From contig NZ_KB907471.1 in assembly GCF_000382045.1 (NCBI RefSeq), positions 1 to 64,000 on the forward strand: a stretch of 64,000 bases of DNA, read 5' to 3'. A program made the translations under genes and the position numbers. The stretch comes from Variovorax atrisoli 110B (GTDB taxonomy: Bacteria > Pseudomonadota > Gammaproteobacteria > Burkholderiales > Burkholderiaceae_C). Below, piece by piece: positions 23,705-32,399 of the stretch; position 1 is the stretch's first letter, and each line of letters begins with the position of its first letter. The notes beneath the pieces are model-generated. The model saw only the letters and a list, made by a program, of their open reading frames with translations. It was not told the DNA's origin and did no database searches.

Positions 23705-24247
23705 ATGAAGTTCGCAACACCGGGCACTGCCCTGGCCTGCACCGTGCCGCTGGCGCTGGCCACGGGCTGCTCGATCATCACGCCACCGCCGCCTCCGGCG
23801 CCGCCCGCTCCACCGCCGGCGATCGTCTCGAAGGACGGCCTCGCGCCCATCACCGACGAGCAGGTCGAGCGCATCCGCGAGGCCATTGCGAGCAAGCCGC
23901 CCAGCCCCGCGGTGGGCAAGGTGGTGCGCAGCGCCTCGCCGACCATCGAGTCTTTCGTGCGCACCGAGGGCTGCATCACCGCGCGCAATGGCGCGGTGCT
24001 CAACCCCTTCGCCGCGCCCGGGCGCCTGTTCGACGGCAGCGGCTTCCAGGGCGGGCCGATGTCGGAGATGCAGTACCACGACAAGACCGCGTGCGTGACC
24101 GTGAAGCGCATCCAGAACTGGAAGATGGTCTCGCCGAAGCTGCTGCGCTTCGAGGTGGTCTACGTGGGCGACGACGGCGAGGAGCGCGCCGTCAAGCGCC
24201 ACGAGCTGATGCGCCAGCCCAAGGGCGGGTGGCTGTTCACGCGCTGA
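23705..24247 (+). CDS. Lipoprotein of unknown function
   Basis: A 180-residue protein with a lipoprotein signal peptide ending LATGC (Cys22), then a proline-rich linker (PPPPPAPPAPPP) and a globular domain of about 130 residues. The domain contains VERIREAIASKPPSP, RTEGCITARNGAVLNPF and CVTVKRIQNWKM...RFEVVYVGDDGEE. The two later cysteines may pair. No named family is recognised. It should be anchored to the inner leaflet of the outer membrane. The gene is followed by the oppositely oriented efflux operon, whose last gene overlaps it by 11 bp. Confidence 0.7.
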   Translation: MKFATPGTALACTVPLALATGCSIITPPPPPAPPAPPPAIVSKDGLAPITDEQVERIREAIASKPPSPAVGKVVRSASPTIESFVRTEGCITARNGAVLNPFAAPGRLFDGSGFQGGPMSEMQYHDKTACVTVKRIQNWKMVSPKLLRFEVVYVGDDGEERAVKRHELMRQPKGGWLFTR

Positions 24248-25472
24248 GCTTTGCTGCGGCGGCTACCCGCTTCTGCGTGCGCAGCGCGACCGCGAACGAC
24301 AGCTGCGCCACGATGCCCGCGCCCGCGAGCACGATGGCCGATGCCAGCGCCGGGTTCGCGTGCCCCATGCCCGCGAGCGCGGTGCACAGCGCGCCCACCG
24401 CCATCTGCGTGAAGCCGTAGAGGCCCGAGGCCGAGCCGATGACCTGCGGGTTGACGCTGATCGCCTGCGTGAGCGCGGGCGGCGAGGCCATGCCCACGCC
24501 GACGGTGAAGAGGAACATGCACGCGACGATCAGCGGCACCGAGAGATGCTCGGTGAGCGCCGCGCCGAGCAGCACGAAGGCCGCCACCACGCTCAGCGCG
24601 TTGGAGCGGGTCATGAGGCGGTCGACGCGCACGCGCGAGATCAGGTGGCTGGTGAGGAAGCTGCCGAGCCACACGCCCGACACCAGGATCGCGAGGTAGA
24701 TGCCCGCCTCGTGCGCCGGCCGGTGCAGCTGGTCGACGAAGATGAAAGGCGCCGAGGCGATGAAGGCGTACATCGAGGTGGTGGCGCAGCCGCCGCCGAT
24801 CGAGAAGCCCAGGAAGGCTGGCGATGCCAGCAGCTTGCGGTAGTTGCGTCCGAGCTCGCGCGCGTTCACGGCGGCGCCGGGCGCGCCGGTCTCGGGCAAC
24901 AGGCGCCAGGTGAAGAGGAAGCCGACCACGCCAAGGCCGAAGAGCGCATAGAAGATCGAGCGCCAGCCCAGCGCGGTGGCGAGCGCCCCGCCGACCAGCG
25001 GCGCAAGGCTGGGGCCGACGGTGACCATCAGGTTCATCAGCGCGAGGCGGCGCGTGGCCTCCTGCGGCTCGGCCGTGTCCCGCACGATGCTGCGCCCCAG
25101 CACGAGGCCGGCGCAGCCCCCCACCGCCTGGAACAGCCGCGCCGCGATGAGCGAATGCACCTCGGGCGCGAGCGCCGCGGCAAGGCCCGCCACGCAGTAG
25201 ATGCCAAGCCCGCCCAGCAGCACCGGCCGCCGCCCGAAGCGGTCGGCCAGAGGGCCGTACACCAGTTGGCCCAGCGCGAGGCCGAGGATGTAGAGGCTCA
25301 CCGTCATCTGCATCTGCCCGATGCCGGCGCCCAGGCCTTTCGCCGCGATGGGCAGCGCGGGCACGAAGATGTGCATGGCCAGCGTGCCGCTGAAGGTGAC
25401 CAGCGCGAGCAGCCACAGCGGCGCGTGCGGACGACGCTGCTGCGGCTGCGCGGATGCGGCGGTCGGCGTCAT
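24237..25472 (-). CDS. Bcr/CflA-family MFS drug exporter
   Basis: A 411-residue twelve-helix proton antiporter. The opening LVTFSGTLAMHIFVPALPIAAKGLG and the loop motif GPLADRFGRRPVLLGGL are typical of Bcr/CflA exporters (bicyclomycin, sulfonamides, cysteine). It is the last gene of a six-gene operon and overlaps the outer-membrane factor gene (ATGA). Its presence beside a complete FUSC-MFP-OMF set means the operon codes for two kinds of efflux pump under one MarR regulator. Convergent 11-bp overlap with the lipoprotein gene. Confidence 0.88.
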   Translation of the reverse strand: MTPTAASAQPQQRRPHAPLWLLALVTFSGTLAMHIFVPALPIAAKGLGAGIGQMQMTVSLYILGLALGQLVYGPLADRFGRRPVLLGGLGIYCVAGLAAALAPEVHSLIAARLFQAVGGCAGLVLGRSIVRDTAEPQEATRRLALMNLMVTVGPSLAPLVGGALATALGWRSIFYALFGLGVVGFLFTWRLLPETGAPGAAVNARELGRNYRKLLASPAFLGFSIGGGCATTSMYAFIASAPFIFVDQLHRPAHEAGIYLAILVSGVWLGSFLTSHLISRVRVDRLMTRSNALSVVAAFVLLGAALTEHLSVPLIVACMFLFTVGVGMASPPALTQAISVNPQVIGSASGLYGFTQMAVGALCTALAGMGHANPALASAIVLAGAGIVAQLSFAVALRTQKRVAAAAKLSA

Positions 25473-26944
25473 TGCCCGGGGTTGGCCGGCGCAGCGCCCT
25501 GCGCGAGATGGGCGTCGTCGGGTTCCCACCCACCGCCCAGCGCCATGAACAGCACCACCTGGTCGTCGGCCAGCTGCGCCTCGCTGGCGGCAAGCGCGGC
25601 TTCGCTGGCGGCCAGCGAGCGTTCGGCGTCGAGCGCGTCGAGGTAGCCGGTGCGGCCGTTCTGGTAGAGCTGGCGCGCCTGCGCGGCGACTTTGGCGCTC
25701 TCGTCGCGAGAGGCCTGCAGCGCAGCGCGGCGGTCGAGCTCGCGTGCGTAGGTGGCGAGCGCGGTCTCGGTTTCGCGCAGCGCGGTGAGCACGGTACCGT
25801 CGAACTTCGCGAGTGCGGCGCGCGTGCCGGCCTCGGCCTGCGCGATGCGCGACTGCGCCACGCCGGTGTTCGGAATGGTCCAGGAGATCAGCGGACCGAG
25901 GCTCCAGGCGAAGGTGTCCTTGCGGCCGAAATCGTCGGCATGGCCTGCGGAAGAGCCCGAGAGGCCCAGCGTGACCTTCGGATAGAGCTCCGCAGTCGCC
26001 ACGCCGATGCGTGCGGTCGATGCGGCCAGGCTGCGTTCGGCCTGGCGGATGTCGGGCCGGCGGCGCAGCAGCGCGGCGCCGTCGCCAACGGGCAGCACGC
26101 CGGCCACGCGCGGCGGCACGGTGCAGTCGGCCACCTCGCGCGGGAAGTCCTGCGGCAGCGCGCCGGTGAGCGTGGCGAGGCGATACAGCGCGCCCTGGCG
26201 CTCGGCCTTCAGCGGCGGCAGCGCGGCGTTGAGCTGCTGCAGCTGCGCGCGTGCGCGGTTCGCGTCGATGGCGCCGGCGCGGCCCGCGTGCTGCAGGCGG
26301 TCGGTGACGTTGACGGCGTCCTGCTGCAGCGCGACGGACTTCTGCGCGATCTGCAGCCGCAGGCCGGTGGAGCAGGCTTCGGCATACGCGCGCGCAGTGC
26401 CTGCCGCCACGTTCACGCGCACCAGGTCGAGCGCGGCTTCGGCGGCCTGCGTGCTGGCCTGCGAGGCCTCGATGGCGCGGCGGATCTGGCCGAACAGGTC
26501 GACCTGGTAGGAGAGCGACGCGCCCGCGCTGTAGTTGAAGGTGCTCGGCGGCTCGTAGCCCTTCTGCAGCAGCGACAGGCCCGAGACGTGGCCGAACGAG
26601 GGGCCGCCGTTCACGCCGATGGTGGGGTACTTGGCGCCGGCGGTCTCGTCCTCGATGGCGCGCTCGCGCTCGAGGTTCGCGACGGCCTGGCGCAGGTCGG
26701 TGTTGTGCGCGAGGGCCTGCTCGACCAGCTTGTCGAGCAGCGGGTCGTGGTACAGGCGCCACCAGTGCGCGGGCAGCGGCGCGGCATTCGCGGGCGCCTC
26801 GGCGAAGGGCTTGCCCGCCGCGGGCTGGCTGGCCAGCGCCTCGGGCGGCTGCTTGTAGTCGGGGCCGACCGCCGCGCAGGCCGCGAGCGCGGCGGCGGCG
26901 GCCAGCGATGCGATGCGGAAAGCGAAGCTGGTCATGTCGTTCAT
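25469..26944 (-). CDS. NodT-family outer-membrane efflux lipoprotein
   Basis: A 491-residue TolC-like channel with a lipoprotein signal (LAAC, Cys23), followed by GPDYKQPP, the usual N-terminus of NodT/OprM proteins. Two OEP repeats follow, with WWRLYHDPLLDKLVEQALAHN and the LRRRPDIRQAERSLAASTARIGVA motif typical of the family. It forms the outer-membrane exit for the MFP and FUSC pump. ATG 26944 overlaps the MFP stop; a second ATG three codons later is possible. Confidence 0.92.
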   Translation of the reverse strand: MNDMTSFAFRIASLAAAAALAACAAVGPDYKQPPEALASQPAAGKPFAEAPANAAPLPAHWWRLYHDPLLDKLVEQALAHNTDLRQAVANLERERAIEDETAGAKYPTIGVNGGPSFGHVSGLSLLQKGYEPPSTFNYSAGASLSYQVDLFGQIRRAIEASQASTQAAEAALDLVRVNVAAGTARAYAEACSTGLRLQIAQKSVALQQDAVNVTDRLQHAGRAGAIDANRARAQLQQLNAALPPLKAERQGALYRLATLTGALPQDFPREVADCTVPPRVAGVLPVGDGAALLRRRPDIRQAERSLAASTARIGVATAELYPKVTLGLSGSSAGHADDFGRKDTFAWSLGPLISWTIPNTGVAQSRIAQAEAGTRAALAKFDGTVLTALRETETALATYARELDRRAALQASRDESAKVAAQARQLYQNGRTGYLDALDAERSLAASEAALAASEAQLADDQVVLFMALGGGWEPDDAHLAQGAAPANPGQ

Positions 26945-27882
26945 CCCTTCTGTGGCGTGGAAGCCGTTGCCGCCGTCTTCTGCACGGGCTTGTTCTCCAG
27001 CACCTGCACCGTGACCGTCTGGCCCGCGACGAGGCGCGCGCCCTGCGGCAGCGGATCGAGCTTGACGCGCACCGGAATGCGCTGCGCGAGCCGCACCCAG
27101 TTGAAGGTCGGGTTCACGCTGGGCAGCAGGTTGGCGCTGGTGGAGCGGTCGTGGTCGGCGATGCCGGCGGCCACGCTCTCTACCGAGCCTTCGAGCACGG
27201 CGCCGCCGCCCATGGGCGTGACGCGCACGCGGTCGCCGAGGTGGATGCGCGGCAGCTTCGTCTCTTCGAAATAGCCTTCGACGTAGAACGACTGCGCATC
27301 GACCAGCGCGAGCACCGGCCGGCCCGCCGCGGCATAGCTGCCCTGGCGCAGGTCGAGGTTGGTGACCAGGCCGTCGGCCGGCGCGCGCACCTGGGCGCGC
27401 TGAAGGTTGAGGCGTGCCGAGTCGAGCGCCACTTCGGCCTGGGCGACCGCGGCCTGCATCTGCTCGACGCGCGAGCGGGTCTGTTCGCGCGACTCCTTCG
27501 ACACCAGCTCGTCGAGGCCGGCATTGCGCGCGTTCTCGCGCTGGGCCTGCGCGCTCACGGCACGCTGCGCGGCGAGCGCGGCCTGCGCCTGGCGCACGGC
27601 GAGGTCGTAGCGCGCACGGTCCACCTCGAAGAGCAGCGTGCCGGCGGCGACCGGCTGGTTGTCGTGGATGGGCACCGCCGTGACAAGGCCCGACACGTCG
27701 GGCGCGATCTGCACGACGTTGGCGCGCACGCGGCCGTCGCGAGTCCACGGCGCGAGTTCGTAGTGGTCCCACAGGCGCAGGCCGGCCCACACGGCGGCGG
27801 CCACCACGGCCAGGGTGATGAGGATGCGGCCCAGGCGCTGGGCCCACGGATTGCTGTCGGTTGGAGTTCGGGCGGCTTTCAT
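26941..27882 (-). CDS. HlyD/EmrA-like membrane fusion protein
   Basis: A 313-residue periplasmic adaptor. One N-terminal helix (LGRILITLAVVAAAVWAGLRL) is followed by TRDGRVRANVVQIAPDVSGLV, the lipoyl half-motif of AaeA-type adaptors. A coiled coil (about residues 80-150) and the second lipoyl and beta-barrel part (RAPADGLVTNLDLRQGSY, FYVEGYFEETKLPRI) complete it. It should link the FUSC inner-membrane pump to the NodT channel. ATG 27882 lies 16 bp after the DUF1656 gene. Confidence 0.9.
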   Translation of the reverse strand: MKAARTPTDSNPWAQRLGRILITLAVVAAAVWAGLRLWDHYELAPWTRDGRVRANVVQIAPDVSGLVTAVPIHDNQPVAAGTLLFEVDRARYDLAVRQAQAALAAQRAVSAQAQRENARNAGLDELVSKESREQTRSRVEQMQAAVAQAEVALDSARLNLQRAQVRAPADGLVTNLDLRQGSYAAAGRPVLALVDAQSFYVEGYFEETKLPRIHLGDRVRVTPMGGGAVLEGSVESVAAGIADHDRSTSANLLPSVNPTFNWVRLAQRIPVRVKLDPLPQGARLVAGQTVTVQVLENKPVQKTAATASTPQKG

Positions 27883-27898
27883 TGGAATCTCGTTGTTG

Positions 27899-28105
27899 TC
27901 ATTGAAGGTAGGCGCTGGCGCGGCTGAGCGCATAGAGCAGCAGCAGGTAGAGCGCCATGTCGAAGAGGGCTGGATGCCACACCCAGCGGTAGGCGCCGGT
28001 GGCCGCGAGCAGGCGGCGCACGCCCCACAGCACGAGCAGTGCCGCGAGCGCGAGCACCATGATCCAGGGCAGGTACAGGCCGTAGAAGCTGGCTTCGCCG
28101 ATCAT
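27899..28105 (-). CDS. DUF1656 small membrane protein (AaeX-like)
   Basis: A 68-residue protein with two helices (YGLYLPWIMVLALAALLVLWG and LFDMALYLLLLYALSR). DUF1656 proteins are encoded between the FUSC pump and the adaptor in aaeXAB-type operons. It overlaps the FUSC gene (ATGA). Its role is thought to be as an accessory of the pump; no catalytic residues are expected. Confidence 0.85.
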   Translation of the reverse strand: MIGEASFYGLYLPWIMVLALAALLVLWGVRRLLAATGAYRWVWHPALFDMALYLLLLYALSRASAYLQ

Positions 28106-30237
28106 GCGGAAGCTCCTTGCGAAGTGAGGGACGTGCTCGCGAGCGAGGGCGGCGCATCGGGAAAGAGATTTCGGCGCAGGCCCACCAGTGCGGTGACGGC
28201 CGAGCGCGAGGCGGAAGAAGACGCGCTGTCCGCTGCGTTCGCGCTGTCGCGCGCATCGAGCACGGCGCCGAGCGCTTCATCGATCTGCGGCAGTAGCCCT
28301 GGAGGGCGCGGGTTCATGCGGCCCTCCGCACGCTGGCGGAAGAAGCCCGAGATGCCACCCAGCAGCGCGGCCGAAGTGGCCAGCGGCAGCTGGCCGCGCA
28401 CGCGCTGCAGCACGGCGATGTCGGCGCCCATGCGCAGGTCGCGCAGCGCGTCGTTGGCCGCCACGCCCTCGACGGTGCCGCCGGCCTGCGCGATGCGCGG
28501 CGCGAGCAGGCCGATGCGGTCGAGCATGCGCACCGCATAGGCGTCGCTCTGCGCGTACTGCGGCTGCGAAGACGCGGCCATGTCGCCCAGCTCGCGCCAG
28601 GTGGCGCGCTGGATGCGCCGCGCGCTCCAGTCGGCGCCCACCGAGCGCACGAGACGCGTGACGCGCGCCGCGACGACCACGCCGACGATCTGGCCGATCA
28701 TGCTGTTGAGAAAGCTCACCAGGTCGGAGCTGGCCGTGTCGTGCATCGCCAGCGTGCCGCACACGCCGAAGATCAGCGCCATCGCGGCCATGAAGTGCGT
28801 GGGGCGCGGCAGGTAGAAGCCCAGCAGCAGGAAGAGCGGCGCGCAGATGAGCACCAGCATGCCGAAGTCCTGCACCGTGGGCATGAGCACCAGCACGTAG
28901 ACGGCCGAGATCGGGATCGACCACAGCGTCCACTTCAGGAAGCCGTGGATCGCCGGCACGGGGTCGTCCATCGTCGCGAAGAAGCAGCAGAAGACGGCGG
29001 CCATCATGGTCGCGGCCGAGCCCATGGGCCAGCCGGTGAGGATCCAGAAGGCGCCGCACAGGCAGATGGCGATGACGGCGGCCAGTGCCGACAGCAGCGC
29101 CATGCCGTAGTCGCGGTGCAGCACGCGGCTGCCGAGCGCGGCCGTGCGGCGCAGCGGCGCGGCGCCCTTCAGGCCTTCGTCGATGTCCTGGCGCAGCTGG
29201 GCGCAGGCGGTCCAGCCGTCGACTAGCTCTTCGAGGCGGCCTGCGAGGCCGATGCGAAGGGCGCGGCTCCAGCGGGTCTGCGGCTGTGCCTCGGGCGGCG
29301 TGGCGCCCAGAACCTCGATGGCACGGCGCAGCTCCTGCAGGCGCACGGCGCGGGCCGTCGCGTCGCCGGAGGCATCGGCCTCCTCGCGCAGCCACTGCGC
29401 GGCCTTGGCAAGCACGGCGGCCACGTCGGGCGCGATGGCGCCTTCGGCCTGCTCCAGCGCCAGCAGGCGGTCTTCGACGGCCGAGAGCGCCGGCGTGAGC
29501 GCGGCGACGCGGTCCTGCATCGCACGGATGGCGCCGGCCGTCCAGCGCAGGTGCGTGGTGTCGAAGGGAACGTGGGTGGAGAGCAGGCGCAGCTGCGTGA
29601 TGTCGCCGGCGAGGCGGCGGCGGTCGTCGTCGAGGCGCCAGGGCTCGGCGCTGCCGCGGCCGGCGGGCTGGAAGAGATCGCCCAGCCACTTGCGCGCGTC
29701 CTGCAGCGTGCGGTCGAGCAGGCCCAGCACGGTCGGCGCCAGCCCCGCGGGCAGCACGAGGCTGTGGACGAGCGTGGCGCAGAAGATGCCCAGGCCGATC
29801 TCTTCGACGCGCGCCACGGCGGTGTCGAACAGCGCGAGCGGCGTCTGCACCGATGGGAAGCCGATCAGCGCCGCCGTGTAGCCCGCGAGCATGAAGACGT
29901 AGGAGCGCGGCGTACGGTCGAAGAGCGAGATGCACAGGCACAGCCCCACCCACAGCGCGAGCACCAGCGTGAGCAGCTCGGGCGCGTTGGACAGCGCCGG
30001 CACCAGCAGCACGGTGGCGGTACTGCCGATGAGCGTGCCGAGGAAACGGTAGACCGCCTTGGAGCGCACCGCGCCGGCCAGCGGATGGGCGACGACGTAG
30101 GTGGTCATCAGCGCCCAGAACGGGCGCGGCAGGCCGGCGCGGCTGGCGAGATACATCGCGAGCATGGCGGCGGCAAAGCTCTTGCTGGAAAAGAGGATCT
30201 CCGCGCGGCTGAAGCGCGGCAGGCTGAATGCGGCCAT
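28102..30237 (-). CDS. FUSC-family aromatic acid exporter (AaeB-like)
   Basis: A 711-residue inner-membrane pump with two blocks of about six helices (near residues 25-170 and 375-520). Each is followed by a long cytoplasmic helical region, the FUSC/AaeB layout. The N-terminus KSFAAAMLAMYLASRAGLPRPFWALMTTYVV is the family signature. Relatives export p-hydroxybenzoate and other aromatic carboxylates, or fusaric acid. It begins five bases after the MarR gene stop and overlaps DUF1656 downstream, so the six genes form one transcript. Substrate is inferred from family only. Confidence 0.9.
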   Translation of the reverse strand: MAAFSLPRFSRAEILFSSKSFAAAMLAMYLASRAGLPRPFWALMTTYVVAHPLAGAVRSKAVYRFLGTLIGSTATVLLVPALSNAPELLTLVLALWVGLCLCISLFDRTPRSYVFMLAGYTAALIGFPSVQTPLALFDTAVARVEEIGLGIFCATLVHSLVLPAGLAPTVLGLLDRTLQDARKWLGDLFQPAGRGSAEPWRLDDDRRRLAGDITQLRLLSTHVPFDTTHLRWTAGAIRAMQDRVAALTPALSAVEDRLLALEQAEGAIAPDVAAVLAKAAQWLREEADASGDATARAVRLQELRRAIEVLGATPPEAQPQTRWSRALRIGLAGRLEELVDGWTACAQLRQDIDEGLKGAAPLRRTAALGSRVLHRDYGMALLSALAAVIAICLCGAFWILTGWPMGSAATMMAAVFCCFFATMDDPVPAIHGFLKWTLWSIPISAVYVLVLMPTVQDFGMLVLICAPLFLLLGFYLPRPTHFMAAMALIFGVCGTLAMHDTASSDLVSFLNSMIGQIVGVVVAARVTRLVRSVGADWSARRIQRATWRELGDMAASSQPQYAQSDAYAVRMLDRIGLLAPRIAQAGGTVEGVAANDALRDLRMGADIAVLQRVRGQLPLATSAALLGGISGFFRQRAEGRMNPRPPGLLPQIDEALGAVLDARDSANAADSASSSASRSAVTALVGLRRNLFPDAPPSLASTSLTSQGASA

Positions 30238-30241
30238 GGGA

Positions 30242-30757
30242 CTACCCGCGCCCTTCCTGCGACGGCGGCGGCGGCAGGCTCTGCACGGCGCGAACGCCCA
30301 TGCGCTCCTCGAGCACCGCGAACACCCGCAGGCAGGCCGCAACGTCCTCGTCGGACACGCCCTCGAACAGCGACACCCGCATCAGCGCCAGCGCCGCCTC
30401 GATGGGCTCGCAGACGGCCTTGCCGGCCTCGGTGAGGTGCAGGGTCTTGGCGCGCCGGTCGGCCGGGTCTTCGCGGCGCTCGACCAGGCCGGCTTCCACC
30501 AGCTGGTCGACCGAGCGGACCAGCGACGGCCCCTCGATCCCCAGCGCCTCGGCCAGCACGCCCTGGCGCACGTCGCCGTTCATGCGTCCGAGCATCACGA
30601 TCGGATAGGCCAGCGTCTGCGACACGCCCACATGCGCCACCGCCTTGTCCGCCACGGCGCGATAGCCGCGCTGCAGCACCGCCAGCGAGGTGCCGATGCG
30701 CATCAGCGCCTGTTCGCGCGTCGGTCGGGGGGTGGAGGGGGTGGTCAAGGTAGCCAC
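30242..30757 (-). CDS. MarR-family regulator of the efflux operon
   Basis: A 171-residue winged helix regulator starting at GTG 30757. The recognition region reads VLAEALGIEGPSLVRSVDQLVEAGLVERREDPADRRAKTLHLTEAGK, with the DxRxK wing of MarR proteins. It is the first gene of the efflux operon, so it probably represses its own transcription and that of the pump until a phenolic or similar ligand binds. A palindrome just upstream is the likely operator. Confidence 0.9.
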   Translation of the reverse strand: MATLTTPSTPRPTREQALMRIGTSLAVLQRGYRAVADKAVAHVGVSQTLAYPIVMLGRMNGDVRQGVLAEALGIEGPSLVRSVDQLVEAGLVERREDPADRRAKTLHLTEAGKAVCEPIEAALALMRVSLFEGVSDEDVAACLRVFAVLEERMGVRAVQSLPPPPSQEGRG

Positions 30758-30763
30758 CTATTA

Positions 30764-30776
30764 ATTAGCATGCTAT
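30764..30776. promoter_or_regulatory. Likely MarR operator
   Basis: The perfect palindrome TAGCATGCTA (30766-30775), extended to ATTAGCATGCTAT, lies just upstream of the MarR start within an otherwise AT-rich promoter stretch. MarR proteins typically bind 12-20 bp palindromes with such sequence. The link to this regulator is from position. Confidence 0.6.
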
Positions 30777-30881
30777 CGATTATACGGGTAACTACCAATG
30801 CCTGCACGCGGCAAGGCTCGCGCCCGCCTTCGGTCAGGGCCGAAGGGCGCGGAAAAACGCAAAGGGGAGAAAAGAAGAAAA

Positions 30882-31212
30882 ATGTGAAGCCCGCCGATAA
30901 GCCGGATTCTGTGCACCGCAGGCCCCTTGCGGAACCCGCGGCGTGACCGCCATTACTCTGGGCCGCCTGTCACCAGACGGCTCGATGCCACCTACCCGCC
31001 AGCTCAGCGGAACCACCTCGATACTGGCCTACTTGGTGTTGCTGCGCGCAGAGATTGCCCGTTTCACCCGAACTGAATCGGCTCGTCTCTGTTGCTCTGA
31101 TCCTCACCTCACGGTGGAGAGTCGTTAACTCCTGCGCTGTCCTGTGCAGTCCGGACGTTCCTCCAGTGCGGCCTTTCGGCACTTGCACCAGCGGCGGTCT
31201 GGCGTGCTTCAC
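30882..31212 (-). ncRNA. rnpB: RNase P RNA, class A
   Basis: The catalytic RNA of RNase P, which trims the 5' leader of tRNAs. Read on the minus strand it starts near GAAGCACGCCAGACCGCCGC (about 31210) and has the core AGGAACGTCCGGACTGCAC near 31155. It ends with GAATCCGGCTTATCGGCGGG, which matches the conserved P4 and 3' segment of the bacterial type A RNA. Length is about 330 bases, within the usual range. A T-rich run follows the 3' end on the minus strand (30870-30884) and can serve as terminator. No protein frame in this stretch is real. Ends are approximate. Confidence 0.92.
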
Positions 31213-31326
31213 GGGGTGGATTATCGCCCGGCGCGCAGGAGGGCATCGCCGGCCGCGCATCGCAGGCAGGTCTCACAATGCATTCCGTCCGTCCGACAAA
31301 CGCATCGACCCAAGGAGATTGCATCC

Positions 31327-32247
31327 ATGAAGGCCCAGAACATCCTCCAGACCATCGGCAATACGCCGCACATCCGCATCAACCGCCTGTTCGGCAATGC
31401 GAAGCAGCAGGTGTGGATCAAGTCCGAGCGCGCCAACCCCGGCGGCTCGATCAAGGACCGCATCGCGCTAGCGATGGTAGAAGACGCCGAGAAGAGCGGC
31501 GCGCTCAAGCCCGGCGGCACCATCGTCGAGCCCACTTCGGGCAACACCGGCATCGGCCTGGCGATGGTGGCGGCCGTCAAGGGCTACAAGCTGATCCTGG
31601 TGATGCCCGACAGCATGTCTGTGGAGCGCCGCCGCCTGATGCTGGCCTACGGCGCCACCTTCGACCTCACGCCGCGCGCCAACGGCATGAAGGGCTCCAT
31701 CGCCCGCGCCGAGGAAATCGTGGCCGGCACGCCCGGCGCATGGATGCCGCAGCAGTTCAACAACCCCGCCAACATCGACGTGCACGTGCGCACCACGGCC
31801 GAGGAGATCGCCGCCGACTTCCCCGACGGCATCGACGTGCTGATCACCGGCGTGGGCACCGGCGGCCACATCACGGGCGTGGCGAAGGTGCTGAAGAAGA
31901 AGTGGCCGAAGCTGCAGGTGTTCGCGGTGGAGCCGGTGGCCTCGCCGGTCATCTCGGGCGGCCAGCCTTCGCCGCACCCGATCCAGGGCATCGGCGCGGG
32001 CTTCATCCCGAAGAACCTCGACACCTCGCTGCTCGACGGCGTGCTGCAGGTGGACGCGGAACCCGCCCGCGAAATGGCCCGCCGCTGCGCTCGCGAGGAA
32101 GGCATCCTGGTCGGCATCTCCTCGGGCGCCACGCTCGCGGCCATCGCGCAGAAGCTGCCGTCGCTCGCGCCCGACGCGGTGGTGCTGGGCTTCAACTACG
32201 ACACCGGCGAGCGCTATCTGTCCGTAGAAGGCTTCCTGCCGGCCTGA
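31327..32247 (+). CDS. cysK: Cysteine synthase A
   Basis: A 306-residue PLP enzyme that makes cysteine from O-acetylserine and sulfide. The PLP lysine lies in ERANPGGSIKDR (about residue 42), with the substrate loop EPTSGNTGIGLA, the phosphate-binding GVGTGGHITGV and the late GISSGATLAA. ATG 31327 has a strong ribosome site (AAGGAGA). Length and motifs fit CysK better than CysM. The gene stands alone between rnpB and a dispersed repeat. Confidence 0.9.
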   Translation: MKAQNILQTIGNTPHIRINRLFGNAKQQVWIKSERANPGGSIKDRIALAMVEDAEKSGALKPGGTIVEPTSGNTGIGLAMVAAVKGYKLILVMPDSMSVERRRLMLAYGATFDLTPRANGMKGSIARAEEIVAGTPGAWMPQQFNNPANIDVHVRTTAEEIAADFPDGIDVLITGVGTGGHITGVAKVLKKKWPKLQVFAVEPVASPVISGGQPSPHPIQGIGAGFIPKNLDTSLLDGVLQVDAEPAREMARRCAREEGILVGISSGATLAAIAQKLPSLAPDAVVLGFNYDTGERYLSVEGFLPA

Positions 32248-32256
32248 ACTGGTTCA

Positions 32257-32346
32257 CCCCCAGGCTGCGCGCACTTCGGGTCGCTGCGCCAACCCCCTTC
32301 CGGGGGCAACACCTGCGGCCCGGCAAAGCCGGTTCCGCGGTGTTCC
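32257..32346 (+). repeat. Dispersed ~90-bp intergenic repeat, copy 1
   Basis: The segment starts CCCCCAGGCTGCGCGCACTT and ends GGTTCCGCGGTGTTCC. It contains the hairpins CCCCCTTCCGGGGG and CCGGCAAAGCCGG. A second copy lies at 59427-59515 in the same orientation, also just after a stop codon. It may act as a terminator or as a REP-like mobile element. Confidence 0.8.
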
Positions 32347-32399
32347 ACGAACAGCAAAGCTAAAATGGCCGCCTGCTTGATAGTCACAAGCCCCACGCC

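Noticed and set aside
30943..31330. Several short open frames on both strands between the MarR and cysK genes
   Set aside because: They lie inside or beside the RNase P RNA, whose conserved core explains the sequence.
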